Source: Myxococcales bacterium (GTDB lineage Bacteria; Myxococcota_A; Polyangia; Nannocystales; Nannocystaceae). Taken from it: a stretch of 64,000 nucleotides of DNA. Under the pieces are notes generated by a model. That model ran no database searches. It worked only from the letters and a program-made list of their open reading frames with translations, and had not been told where the DNA came from. Below are positions 1-8,103 of the stretch, piece by piece. The DNA is taken from contig JAAZXR010000002.1 in the NCBI GenBank assembly GCA_014240065.1, forward strand, positions 1-64,000, written 5' to 3'. Every line of letters begins with the position of its first letter. The first letter of the stretch is position 1. The translations under genes were made by a program, and so were the position numbers.

Positions 1-686
1 ATGGCGTCGCAGTGCTCGTGGGTGCCGCGGCCGGTCGTGCCGATAAAGCCGGTCGCGTGGCTGTCGTCCACCATGACCATGGCGCCGTACTTGTCGGCGA
101 GGTCGCAGATCTCCGCGAGGGGGGCGATGGTGCCGTCCATGCTGAACACCCCGTCGGTGGCGATGAGGCGCATGCGGGCGTCCTGGGTCGCCTGCAGGTG
201 CGCCTCGAGCTCTTGGAGGTCGCGGTTGGCGTAGCGCAGGCGCTTGGCCTTGCACAAGCGGATGCCGTCGATGATGGAGGCGTGGTTGAGGGCGTCGGAG
301 ATGATGGCGTCCTCGGGCCCGAGGAGGGTCTCGAACAGCCCGCCGTTGGCGTCGAAGCACGACGAGTACAAGATGGTGTCGTCGGTGCCGAGGTAGGTGG
401 AGATGGCCTGCTCAAGCTCGCGGTGGCGGTCGAGGGTGCCGCAGATGAAGCGCACGCTGGACATGCCGAAGCCGCGATCTTGGAGGGCGTCACCGGCGGC
501 GGCGACGACGTCGGGGTGGCTCGAGAGGCCGAGGTAGTTGTTGGCGCAAAAGTTCAAGACCTGCTCGCCGTGGACGTCGATGCTGGCCCCCTGGGCCGAC
601 GAGATCACGCGCTCGTGCTTGTAGAGGCCGGCCGCCTCGATCTCGGCGAGGGTGGTTTTGAAGTGGTCTCGGGCGTTGTCAAACAT
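1..686 (-). CDS. kbl: Glycine C-acetyltransferase (2-amino-3-ketobutyrate CoA ligase), partial
   Basis: This PLP enzyme converts 2-amino-3-ketobutyrate and CoA into glycine and acetyl-CoA, the second step of threonine catabolism. The window keeps about 228 N-terminal residues of a family of roughly 395, and the C-terminus lies beyond the left edge. Visible family signatures are [12 protein letters not shown] near residues 49-60 and the PLP-aspartate stretch VDDSHATGF near residue 210. The Schiff-base lysine is expected outside the window. The ATG at 686 lies inside the last codons of tdh (cATGTTTGA), so the two genes overlap by 8 nt and are probably translationally coupled. The family is clear; only the 3' end is missing. 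Confidence 0.95.
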   Translation of the reverse strand, partial: MFDNARDHFKTTLAEIEAAGLYKHERVISSAQGASIDVHGEQVLNFCANNYLGLSSHPDVVAAAGDALQDRGFGMSSVRFICGTLDRHRELEQAISTYLGTDDTILYSSCFDANGGLFETLLGPEDAIISDALNHASIIDGIRLCKAKRLRYANRDLQELEAHLQATQDARMRLIATDGVFSMDGTIAPLAEICDLADKYGAMVMVDDSHATGFIGTTGRGTHEHCDA

Positions 687-1650
687 GGGGGGCTTGTTCC
701 GTTTCGTTGTCGTCCGTCAGCATGGCGCGCAGTCGCGGCACGAGGTCGTTGGTCATGGACTCGAGGTCGAATTCGGGGCGCCAATTCCAGTCGCGCCGGG
801 CGGCGTCGTCGATGAGCAGGTCGGGCCACGAGTCGAGGATGGCCTGGCGGATCGGGTCGGGATCAAAATCGATTTTTACGTCGGGGATCGCCGCGGTGAC
901 CGCGTCGGCGATGCGCGCGGCGGTGGGGCTGAAGGCGCCGACGTTGTACACGCAGCGGGTGAGCGCGGACCGGGGCGCGTTGGACAGCTCGAGGAGCGCG
1001 CGCAGTCCATCGGGCATGTACATCAGCGGGATCGTGGTGTCGGGGCGACAAAAGGCGGTGTAGCGGCCGCGCCGGACGCCGTCCACGTACATGAACAGCG
1101 CGTAGTCGGAGGTGCCGCCGCCCGGGACCGCCGCGGAGATCAAGCCGGGGTAGCGCACCGCGCGAAAGTCGATGCCGAAGCGTCGGCTGTAGTAGGCGCC
1201 GAGCATCTCGCCGGAGGCCTTGGTGACCCCGTACATGGTGGTTGGTTGCAAGGGCACGTCGTCGGCGACGGAGGGCGGGAGCCCCGGTCCGAACACGGCG
1301 ATCGTGCTGGTGAACATCACCTGCGTGATGCCCTCGAGTCGCGCCGCTTCGAGCACGTTGTACAGGCCGCCTTGATTCACCTGGTAGGTGACGTCCGGCA
1401 TGGACTCGCCACGCGCCGACAAAATGGCCGCGAGATGAAAGATCCGATCGGGTCGCACGCGCGCCACGAGGTTGCGCACCGCCTCCGGGTCGCACACGTC
1501 GAGCATGTGCCACGGCAGATCCCGCGCGTCGGGGGCGTCGTCGGGGCGGACGCGCACGTCGCTCGCGTGCACCTCGTGGCCTTGGGCCATGAGGGCGGCG
1601 ATGAGGTCGAGGCCGACCTGTCCTCCTGCACCGGTAACGAGCGTACGCAT
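679..1650 (-). CDS. tdh: L-threonine 3-dehydrogenase, SDR (epimerase-like) type
   Basis: This protein oxidises L-threonine to 2-amino-3-ketobutyrate with NAD+, feeding the adjacent kbl product. It is 323 aa and has a Rossmann glycine motif TGAGGQVG at residues 6-13 and the SDR catalytic pair in YGVTK (Tyr140, Lys144). It therefore belongs to the short UDP-galactose-epimerase-like TDH class, not the zinc alcohol-dehydrogenase class of E. coli. The frame is open 17 codons further upstream, but the start at 1650 places the nucleotide-binding motif at the N-terminus as in the family. No convincing Shine-Dalgarno is visible. The order tdh-kbl with an 8-nt overlap supports a dedicated threonine-to-glycine operon. 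Confidence 0.93.
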   Translation of the reverse strand: MRTLVTGAGGQVGLDLIAALMAQGHEVHASDVRVRPDDAPDARDLPWHMLDVCDPEAVRNLVARVRPDRIFHLAAILSARGESMPDVTYQVNQGGLYNVLEAARLEGITQVMFTSTIAVFGPGLPPSVADDVPLQPTTMYGVTKASGEMLGAYYSRRFGIDFRAVRYPGLISAAVPGGGTSDYALFMYVDGVRRGRYTAFCRPDTTIPLMYMPDGLRALLELSNAPRSALTRCVYNVGAFSPTAARIADAVTAAIPDVKIDFDPDPIRQAILDSWPDLLIDDAARRDWNWRPEFDLESMTNDLVPRLRAMLTDDNETEQAPHV

Positions 1651-2169
1651 CGGAGCCGCGATGATGCCGGTGAGGGTGTGTCCCCGCAACCTCGGACGCA
1701 CGCGTGTCGTCGGGTGTCTGTGCGGGTCGTGGTGCGATCTCTCGTTCGCACGGGTGGCGCGGTGGCATGGTTGGCGCGACGTCGAGCGGCGCCGCGGTGC
1801 CAGCGTTTGCTGGACCGCTGGCAGAGGTCCGGAGGTGGGGTGATCAGGCCGTCACCATGAGCGCTTTCTCGCATCGGCCGGATCCCGACGCGGCTCTCGG
1901 GAGGTTGGGGGAGACATCCGGGTGGGCGCGCGCCTGCCGCCATTCACCGATCCGAGCGGGCGGGCCGACCCGGCGGCCACGGAGAGGCGCCGGTCCGTCG
2001 CGGTGGCTGCGCGTTGCGGCGGCATGGAGCAGGGCTGTCTGTCATCGGAGTTGGACGGGCGCGTGAGGAGATCTGCGTGGGGCGTCGCCGCAAAGTGACG
2101 AGCGTCGCGGCCATCAGGTGGCGGCGGTCGGATCGCGGTTGCAAACCGGCGCCGATCGCCTAACCTCCC
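1651..2169. other. Intergenic region between tdh and the peroxiredoxin gene
   Basis: About 520 bases separate the divergent tdh and peroxiredoxin genes. Reading frames here are open in several phases, as expected in GC-rich DNA, but none has recognisable domains or protein-like composition, and no RNA gene is evident. It presumably carries the two divergent promoters. I cannot identify convincing -35/-10 elements. Confidence 0.5.
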
Positions 2170-2190
2170 CCCGGGCGAAATGCCCGGGAG
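2170..2190 (+). promoter_or_regulatory. GC hairpin overlapping the peroxiredoxin Shine-Dalgarno
   Basis: CCCGGGC (2170-2176) and GCCCGGG (2182-2188) form a perfect 7-bp all-GC stem with loop GAAAT. The run AG-TTTTT follows, and the start codon is at 2197. The best Shine-Dalgarno, GGGAG at 2186-2190, lies mostly in the 3' arm of the stem. The element could limit translation or act as a start-proximal terminator. The structure is directly visible; a regulatory role is inferred. Confidence 0.55.
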
Positions 2191-2196
2191 TTTTTC

Positions 2197-2778
2197 ATGC
2201 CGATGATCCAACAACCAGCACCTGAGTTTACCGCCACCGCCGTCATCGACGGGGAGTTCAAAGATGTGTCCCTCGCCGACTACAAGGGCAAGTGGGTCTA
2301 CCTGTTCTTTTACCCCCTCGACTTCACCTTCGTGTGTCCCACGGAGATCATCGCTTTCTCTGAGGCGGAGTCCCGCTTCCGCGAGCTGAACACGCAAATC
2401 CTCGGCGTGTCCGTGGACAGCCACTTCACGCACCTGCGCTGGATCGAGACCCCCCGCAGCGACGGCGGCCTCGGCGGGCTCAACTACCCGCTCGTGTCGG
2501 ATCTCTCCCGGGAGATCGCCACCAAGTACGACGTGCTGCTCGGCGGCGGCGTCGCGCTGCGCGGATCGTTCATCATCGATCCCAACGGCAAGATGCGCCA
2601 GGCCACCATCAACGACCTCCCTGTGGGGCGCAACGTGGACGAGGCCATCCGGCTTCTCAAGGCCTTCCAGTACACCGAAGAGCACGGCGAGGTCTGTCCC
2701 GCCGGCTGGGAAGAGGGCGCCGACACCATCAAGCCCAACGTGGAAGGCTCCAAAGAGTACTTCTCCAAGCAAGGCTAG
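2197..2778 (+). CDS. Typical 2-Cys peroxiredoxin (AhpC/Prx1 type)
   Basis: This 193-aa thiol peroxidase reduces hydrogen peroxide and organic peroxides in the cytoplasm. The peroxidatic cysteine is Cys47 in FTFVCPTEI and the resolving cysteine is Cys167 in GEVCPAGW. The length is normal for AhpC/Prx1. The GGLG motif (in the segment DGGLGGL) and the C-terminal YF motif (KEYFSKQG) are both present. In this family that combination marks peroxiredoxins easily inactivated by over-oxidation. No ahpF or thioredoxin reductase is adjacent, so the electron donor is not shown. The gene is monocistronic, with its own terminator 23 nt after the stop. The start at 2197 has GGGAG six nt upstream, within a hairpin. 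Confidence 0.95.
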   Translation: MPMIQQPAPEFTATAVIDGEFKDVSLADYKGKWVYLFFYPLDFTFVCPTEIIAFSEAESRFRELNTQILGVSVDSHFTHLRWIETPRSDGGLGGLNYPLVSDLSREIATKYDVLLGGGVALRGSFIIDPNGKMRQATINDLPVGRNVDEAIRLLKAFQYTEEHGEVCPAGWEEGADTIKPNVEGSKEYFSKQG

Positions 2779-2800
2779 AGCGTCTCGTCGAGACCAGAGA

Positions 2801-2831
2801 GGCGGGCTGCTTGAGCGGCCCGTCTTTTTTT
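2801..2831 (+). terminator. Rho-independent terminator of the peroxiredoxin gene
   Basis: Arms at 2801-2810 and 2815-2824 pair over 10 bp (two G-U pairs) with a TTGA loop. Seven T residues follow directly (2825-2831). This is a textbook intrinsic terminator on the plus strand. Confidence 0.9.
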
Positions 2832-2935
2832 GTGCGCGCCGGCGGCCGACGAGGAGCCACGGGTGATTCCGCTGGAGCACAAAATGTCATGGAGACGTCG
2901 CGCGCGGCGTGGTCCGTGTGGCATGTTGGACGTCG

Positions 2936-3697
2936 ATGACCACCGAGGCTGAGATTCATAGCGCGCTGGTCGTGGCAGAGTTTGCGCTCGCGGCGATCAC
3001 GTTCATCGCCCTGCGATTTGTGGTCGCGCCCTACGGTCGACACGAGCGCCCAGGGTGGGGGCCCACGATCCCCGCGCGCTTGGGGTGGATCGTGATGGAG
3101 GCGCCCTCGGCGGTGGGGTTCCTCTGGCTGTTTAGTCGCGGCGCGCACGCCGGCGCGTTGGTGCCGCTGGTGCTCATGTCGATGTGGGCGGCGCACTATC
3201 TGCACCGCACCTTCATCTTTCCATTCCGAATGAAGATGGGGGGCAAGCGCATGCCGTGCATGCTCGTGGGCATCGCTGTGGTCTTCAACGTGCTCAACAG
3301 CTACATCAACGCTCGCTGGATCTCGCACCTCGGGAGCTACGAGGACGCGTGGCTCATGAGCGCGCCCATGGTCGTCGGGGTGCTCGTGTTCGCGGTCGGC
3401 ATGGTGATCAATCTTCGGGCGGACACGTACCTCGCGGGTCTACGAAAAGACTCCGACGGCGGCTATGTCCTCCCCAAGGGGGGGCTGTTCGAGTACGTGG
3501 TCCAGCCCAACTATTTTGGCGAGCTGCTGGAGTGGATCGGCTGGGCGATCGCGACGTGGTCGTGGGCTGGCGCGGCCTTTGCGGTCTACACCTTCGCGAA
3601 TCTCGCCCCGCGCGCGCGTGACAACCGCGCCTGGTATCAAGCCCGCTTTAAGGACTTTCCGGCGCGCCGGCGGGCGATGATCCCGTGGGTGTGGTGA
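2936..3697 (+). CDS. Steroid 5-alpha-reductase family protein (SRD5A-like)
   Basis: This is a 253-aa multi-pass membrane protein of the 3-oxo-5-alpha-steroid 4-dehydrogenase family, which reduces the delta-4 double bond of 3-oxo-steroids with NADPH. Family motifs in order are APYGRHERPGWGP near residue 30, HYLHRTFIFPF near residue 88, PKGGLFEYV and QPNYFGELLEW in the C-terminal third, and a terminal IPWVW. The spacing and length match animal SRD5A1/2 closely. It is preceded by the peroxiredoxin terminator and so probably has its own promoter. The ATG at 2936 starts just before the first hydrophobic segment; a start at 2909 would add nine uncharacteristic residues. The substrate is unproven: a bacterial sterol, a dietary steroid or another enone lipid are all possible. 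Confidence 0.85.
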   Translation: MTTEAEIHSALVVAEFALAAITFIALRFVVAPYGRHERPGWGPTIPARLGWIVMEAPSAVGFLWLFSRGAHAGALVPLVLMSMWAAHYLHRTFIFPFRMKMGGKRMPCMLVGIAVVFNVLNSYINARWISHLGSYEDAWLMSAPMVVGVLVFAVGMVINLRADTYLAGLRKDSDGGYVLPKGGLFEYVVQPNYFGELLEWIGWAIATWSWAGAAFAVYTFANLAPRARDNRAWYQARFKDFPARRRAMIPWVW

Positions 3698-3801
3698 GCG
3701 TCACACGGCGTTGTGGACGGGGTGAACCCACGACCAGGCCCTCCCACGCGGTCCAGTCGAATCATTGAACGCGCGGCCGCTTTTAGGGTAGCGTTCGCGG
3801 T

Positions 3802-4572
3802 GTGCGATGCGACGCAGTGTTGTTAGAGGCTGACGCCTACCGAGATCTTGAGGTGCAGCTCCTCGAGCAACTGAAGACCGGGGAACGCAAGACCTTGCGG
3901 TACCTGCTGATGGACAATATCGGCACAGTCGAGTTGCTCAGCGGCGAGGCGCGCGTGATGTTCGAGGCGGCGGGTGACTTTTATCATCACGTAGACCTCA
4001 AGGAGCGACGCATGCGGCTCGCGGTGGCGCCCGAAGAGTTGTCAGAGTTTATGGGGCTGTTTTCAGGGGCCTCGAATGAGCAGCGCATCGCGCCTGTGTC
4101 GTTTAATTTACCCCGGCTTCGAGAGCTGGTGGCGGGTGCGAGCGGCGGCGCGGGCATCGTCTTCCTCGAGGAGGACGAAGATTGGATCTGGGTGGAGCAC
4201 CCCAACGAGATCATCGCGGTGCGCGATGACGCGTGGATGCTCTTGCAGCCCTATCTCCATCAGCTCTTGAGCGTTGGGGATCACGAGCTCTTGGCGCGGG
4301 TCGCCGCCGATCACAGCGAGTCGGCCGTAGAGTTTACAGCGGGGCGGTGGGACACCTTCCAACAGCAACTTAAGGAGGCGGCGCCGGAGCTGCTCTCGAT
4401 CGTGCAGCACTCGCTGAGTCAGCCCGGAGACTACGTCTCGATCCGTGAGCTCCTCGGCTTGGTCGCGACGCCCTCGGTGCAGCCGAGCTTGGACGCGTGG
4501 CTGCGAGTGACGGACCCTCGTGAGTCCTGCGGGCTGTACTTTCGCGACTCGTCGCGCGAGCCGATGGAGTAG
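3802..4572 (+). CDS. Uncharacterised protein
   Basis: This is a 256-aa soluble, acidic protein that I do not recognise. There is no signal peptide or membrane segment. It has mixed alpha/beta-looking sequence with a Glu/Asp-rich patch around LEEDEDWIWVEHP near residue 119. It begins at a GTG with only a distant purine-rich stretch upstream, so the start is uncertain; later in-frame starts exist. It ends 7 nt from the convergent MBL-hydrolase gene. Sustained protein-like composition over 250 codons supports a real gene. Confidence 0.7.
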   Translation: MRCDAVLLEADAYRDLEVQLLEQLKTGERKTLRYLLMDNIGTVELLSGEARVMFEAAGDFYHHVDLKERRMRLAVAPEELSEFMGLFSGASNEQRIAPVSFNLPRLRELVAGASGGAGIVFLEEDEDWIWVEHPNEIIAVRDDAWMLLQPYLHQLLSVGDHELLARVAADHSESAVEFTAGRWDTFQQQLKEAAPELLSIVQHSLSQPGDYVSIRELLGLVATPSVQPSLDAWLRVTDPRESCGLYFRDSSREPME

Positions 4573-4579
4573 CTGCGGG

Positions 4580-5443
4580 CTAGGCAGGAGCCCAAGAGAT
4601 CTCCGTGAGTGGCTCGGCCGCGCGGAAGCGGCCGCGATCGTCACGTTCGACGCGGCTCGCCGCGACATGAGCGTCGTGCGTATAAAATAGCCAGTGGGAC
4701 TGCTCGAGCGCGAGCGAGAGGTAGCGCTGTTTCTCGTCGATCAGCAGCTCCGGGTAGCGGTCGTAGCCCATGGTGATCGGGAGGTGGACCCACGGCGTGC
4801 CGGGGATCAAGTCTCCCATGAATGTGACGGGGCCTCGGGGCGTGGCGACCTGCGTGAGCATGAGCCCAGGGGTGTGGCCGTCGGATCGATGCATGGTGTA
4901 GCCGTCGCCCAACACCTCGCTGCGCTCCCCGCAGACCCGCTCGAGCCCTGCGCTCGCCTCGAGGAGGGCCGGCAGCGCCGGGATGAAGGACGCGCGATCC
5001 CTCGCGTGGGGGGCGAGGGCGCGCTGCCACGCCTCCTCCCCCACCACAAACCTGGCCTTGGGGAACGCGAGGGAGGGTGGCGCCCCATCGGCGTAGGGCT
5101 CGAGCACCCCGCCGGCGTGGTCAAAGTGCAGATGGGAGAGCACGATCACGTCCACGTCTTGCGGGGAGACGCCGCGCGCCGCGAGGGAGCTTATCAGCAC
5201 GTGCTCACGCTCTTGGACCCCGTAGCGCTCGCGAAGTTTGGGCTCGAAGAAGGCGCCGATGCCCGCCTCGAACAGCACGACGCGCCCGCTGTCTTCGACG
5301 ACGAGCATGGCGCGACAGGCCAAGGGGATCCGGTTGAGGTCATCGGGAGGGCACCAGCGGGACCACAGGGCGCGCGGACAGTTCCCGAACATCGCGCCGC
5401 CGTCGAGCTTTTGGGTGTTGCCTTCGATGGAGTACAGGCGCAT
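4580..5443 (-). CDS. MBL-fold metallo-hydrolase
   Basis: This is a 287-aa cytoplasmic hydrolase of the metallo-beta-lactamase superfamily. The metal-binding motif HLHFDHAGG lies near residue 105, preceded by VDVIVLSHL, with a later GHTPG histidine and a C-terminal YTHDAHV. The overall arrangement resembles the lactonase-like or putative quorum-quenching branch, but substrate cannot be inferred. It has no obvious operon partner: ftsW, upstream, ends 50 nt away on the same strand and could read through into it. Confidence 0.88.
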   Translation of the reverse strand: MRLYSIEGNTQKLDGGAMFGNCPRALWSRWCPPDDLNRIPLACRAMLVVEDSGRVVLFEAGIGAFFEPKLRERYGVQEREHVLISSLAARGVSPQDVDVIVLSHLHFDHAGGVLEPYADGAPPSLAFPKARFVVGEEAWQRALAPHARDRASFIPALPALLEASAGLERVCGERSEVLGDGYTMHRSDGHTPGLMLTQVATPRGPVTFMGDLIPGTPWVHLPITMGYDRYPELLIDEKQRYLSLALEQSHWLFYTHDAHVAASRVERDDRGRFRAAEPLTEISWAPA

Positions 5444-5493
5444 GCCTAGGGAGTACCACCGACGAGGCCCCGCGTCACCGCTCGCCTCGCGCG

Positions 5494-6768
5494 CTAGCGT
5501 GTGGCGCTCGAGGCTTCAAGCTCGCTGTCGTCGGGGTGTGCGGGGAGCCGCACGTTGGGTCGCACGCCGCGATGGTCGCGCGCCTTGGATCCGGGCGTCG
5601 GGGAGGCGCTCTCGGCGAACACGCGCCATGGACCCGTGCTGCGGGAGATGGAGAGGAGCATGCCGACCGCGGCCAAGCTGATGAGCAAGGACGAGCCGCC
5701 GTAACTCACGAGCGGGAGGGTGATCCCCTTGGCGGGAATGACGTTGAAGATCACGCTCACGTTCACCAGCGCTTGCAGCCCGAACATGGTGCTTAGCCCC
5801 ACCGCGAGGTAGGTCCCAAACGGATCCGCGGCGCGGCGGGCGATGACCAGACCACGCCAGGTGATCGTCATGAACAGGCACAACACCACGAAGATCCCCA
5901 GCAATCCGAGCTCTTCACCCACGGTCGCCAAGATAAAATCTGTGTGATTTTCGGGGAGGTGCCCGAGTTTTTGGCGACCTGCGCCGAGTCCCGCGCCCCA
6001 GATTCCGCCAGAGCCCACCGCGATGAGCCCCTGCTTGACCTGGTAGCCGCCTCCTGCTTGAAACTCCATGAGTCGCGCGTTGCGGAACGCCACGCCGACC
6101 ACCTGGTACCAGGCGAGCGGCAACAGCAAGAGAATCGCGCCGAAGACATAGGAGGTCCTCGTGCCAGCGACGTAGAGCATGACGAGCGCGATGGTCCCGA
6201 GCAGGAGGGTGGTGCCCAGATCTTTCTCAAGCCCGACGAGCGCCATGGTCAAACTCGCGGCGATCATCGCGGGCATAAAGCCCTCCTTGAAGTTCTTCAC
6301 CCGGGTCCCCTTGCGGGCCAAGGTGAAGGACAAGAAGATGATGAGCGCGATCTTGGCGACCTCCGAGGGCTGCATGCTGATCGGTCCAAAGGACAGCCAG
6401 CGCTTGGCGCCGTTGACCTCGCGGCCGAAGATCAAGACCATCACCAAGAGCATGAGGGCGCCGAGCATGGTGTGGACGGCGTAGCGACGCAGCAGACGAT
6501 AGTCGACGCGGCTCACGGCGAGCATGACGACGACGCCCACGCCGAGAAAAATCGACTGGCGATGCAGGTAGTAGGTCCATGAGCCTGTGGTCTGGCGGGC
6601 CAGCCATCCGCTGGCGCTGTAGACCATCACGAGGCCGAGGCATGACAAGGCGAGGGACGCGAGGATGAGCACCGGATCCACCCCGCGCGCGATCTCCGAG
6701 GCGCGTCGGATGGCGGCGGGGGTCGACGGGCGCGCGGGGCTCGGCGCGGTGCTGGAGGATGCAGACAT
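5494..6768 (-). CDS. ftsW: SEDS peptidoglycan polymerase FtsW
   Basis: This 424-aa polytopic inner-membrane protein polymerises lipid II at the septum together with FtsI. The SEDS signature [21 protein letters not shown] is split over residues 138-158, and the loop [19 protein letters not shown] follows near residue 280. About ten hydrophobic segments are visible. An N-terminal cytoplasmic tail of about 30 residues precedes the first segment, as usual for FtsW. RodA is the alternative SEDS member, but mur and fts genes on the same strand favour FtsW. It is separated from mraY-murD by two unrelated genes, and murG, murC, ftsQ, ftsA and ftsZ are not in the window. Confidence 0.88.
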   Translation of the reverse strand: MSASSSTAPSPARPSTPAAIRRASEIARGVDPVLILASLALSCLGLVMVYSASGWLARQTTGSWTYYLHRQSIFLGVGVVVMLAVSRVDYRLLRRYAVHTMLGALMLLVMVLIFGREVNGAKRWLSFGPISMQPSEVAKIALIIFLSFTLARKGTRVKNFKEGFMPAMIAASLTMALVGLEKDLGTTLLLGTIALVMLYVAGTRTSYVFGAILLLLPLAWYQVVGVAFRNARLMEFQAGGGYQVKQGLIAVGSGGIWGAGLGAGRQKLGHLPENHTDFILATVGEELGLLGIFVVLCLFMTITWRGLVIARRAADPFGTYLAVGLSTMFGLQALVNVSVIFNVIPAKGITLPLVSYGGSSLLISLAAVGMLLSISRSTGPWRVFAESASPTPGSKARDHRGVRPNVRLPAHPDDSELEASSATR

Positions 6769-6882
6769 AAAGACGCCGTCGCGGCGGGGCGCCCCTCAAG
6801 ACACCACCATTGGGGCGGTTTTGGAAAAAACTGGCCGAAATGAAGCGCCCGCGAGGCTCGGCAGCGCGGGTGGACGTGGCGG

Positions 6883-7218
6883 CTACCCGATCAATCGTTC
6901 ACGTCGCGCGCGCTCACAGTCCTGGCTGCCTGGCTCCACCCGTCGACACGCGCGGGGGCGGACCTCGTAGATGGCGCAGGAGACGCGCTGGCCGAGGGCG
7001 CCGCGGAGCGCGGTGCAGCGGCCGCGGTCGTCCATGCGCAAGTGGGCCACCCCGTCGTCGTCGCGGTGGACGTGGCGCTGGGCGACCTTGCGGTGGCTCA
7101 AAATGCGCTCACGCTCGCCGATCTCCACCCACCACCGCGTGCCCTCTGCCGCGTTCTCGGAGGAGTTGCAGCAGCAGGCGCCGCAGGCTTGGCAGTCGTA
7201 GTCGGCGCGCGGGTCCAT
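6883..7218 (-). CDS. YkgJ-family Cys-cluster (zinc/iron-chelating) protein
   Basis: This is a 111-aa soluble protein with an N-terminal CQACGACCC cluster (Cys9, 12, 15-17) and further cysteines in RGRCTAL, VSCAIYEVRPRACR and QDCERA. This is the pattern of the YkgJ/CxxCxxCC family thought to bind zinc or an iron-sulfur cluster; its biochemical role is not established. The ATG at 7218 lies 14 nt after the stop of the upstream Cys-rich lipoprotein gene, so the two are probably cotranscribed. The frame stays open far upstream, but that part is a shadow of the lipoprotein gene. Confidence 0.82.
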   Translation of the reverse strand: MDPRADYDCQACGACCCNSSENAAEGTRWWVEIGERERILSHRKVAQRHVHRDDDGVAHLRMDDRGRCTALRGALGQRVSCAIYEVRPRACRRVEPGSQDCERARRERLIG

Positions 7219-7232
7219 GGCGTTCTCAGCGC

Positions 7233-8063
7233 TCAGCAGTCCTCGCAAGAGCAGCGCAGGTGGCTCGGGGCGACATCTTGGCACACGTCGTAGGTGAGAC
7301 CGCACAGGCTCTCGGCGCATTCGCAGTCCACGTCTGCGTCGCACCAGGAGGGGCGTGGTCGGCACGAGAAACGCAGGCCGCTGGGGGTGACGGTCTCGAG
7401 GCAGACCTCCGCGGGCCCGCACTGGTCGCAGGAGGGCACCACGTCGCAAAGGTGGGCGGGGACACACACGCCGGACCAGCAGCTTGACGCGACGCCGGGG
7501 AGGGTGCCGTCGAGGCAGTCGGGTGGGAGCCCGTCGCAGAACACCTCGAGCGGGTCGCAGGGGGCGCGGACGAAGTCGCAGACGCCGCCGGCGCAGGTCG
7601 CCGCGGTGACGCCGTAGCTCGCACAGAAAGTCTGCGCGCAAGGGATGGGAGAGCCGGGGGGCGACGGGTCGTCGACGTGGAGGGCGACGCAGAATTCGCA
7701 GTCGTCGAACAGCACGCAGTCCCCGTCCTCCGTGCAGTCGAGGACGGGATCGGTCCCGATATCACCCGCCTCACCGGCGTCGCTGTCGGATGCGCCGCTC
7801 TGGGAGGACGCGGTGCCGCCCGAGGTGACGCCCCCGCTCGTGCCGGCGTCATCGCTCGTGTCGGCGTCGTCGCTCGTGCCGGCGTCGTCGCTCGTGCCGG
7901 CGTCGTCGCTCGCGTCACCGCTCCCCACGGTCTGTCCGGCGCTGAGGGCCCGACCACCGCCACCGCAGCCGGCGGCGCAGGCCAAGAAGAGCGCTGTCGC
8001 GGAGAGGATGCGTCGGTGAGCGAGGATCCCGGGGCGCGCGCGCGCTTGCGCTGGACGTCTCAT
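7233..8063 (-). CDS. Cys-rich lipoprotein with DDAGTS repeats
   Basis: This is a 276-aa predicted outer-surface lipoprotein. The hydrophobic N-terminal segment ends in the lipobox LACAAGC near residue 34. A low-complexity linker of DDAGTS-type hexapeptides follows, then a domain with about 30 cysteines and repeated DxDC-like spacing that is presumably disulfide-rich. The architecture is common among myxobacterial cell-surface lipoproteins, with no assigned function. It starts 40 nt after murD on the same strand. The start at 8063 fits the signal peptide; the longer frame upstream overlaps murD. Confidence 0.8.
   Translation of the reverse strand: MRRPAQARARPGILAHRRILSATALFLACAAGCGGGGRALSAGQTVGSGDASDDAGTSDDAGTSDDADTSDDAGTSGGVTSGGTASSQSGASDSDAGEAGDIGTDPVLDCTEDGDCVLFDDCEFCVALHVDDPSPPGSPIPCAQTFCASYGVTAATCAGGVCDFVRAPCDPLEVFCDGLPPDCLDGTLPGVASSCWSGVCVPAHLCDVVPSCDQCGPAEVCLETVTPSGLRFSCRPRPSWCDADVDCECAESLCGLTYDVCQDVAPSHLRCSCEDC
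7835..7906. repeat. Four tandem 18-nt repeats encoding DDAGTS
   Basis: Four consecutive 18-nt units of the form CGCTCGTGCCGGCGTCGT (7835-7852, 7853-7870, 7871-7888, 7889-7906) differ by only one or two bases each. They encode the Asp/Ala/Gly/Thr/Ser linker of the lipoprotein. Near-identity suggests recent slippage expansion, so copy number may vary between strains. Confidence 0.9.
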
Positions 8064-8103
8064 GGTGACGACCGTAGCACGACGGTCGGGCGACGGTCGG
8101 GCG

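Noticed and set aside
1704-2066. A 120-codon frame in the tdh-peroxiredoxin gap
   Set aside because: Arg/Gly/Ala/Ser-rich with no motif, no RBS and no conserved look; treated as chance.
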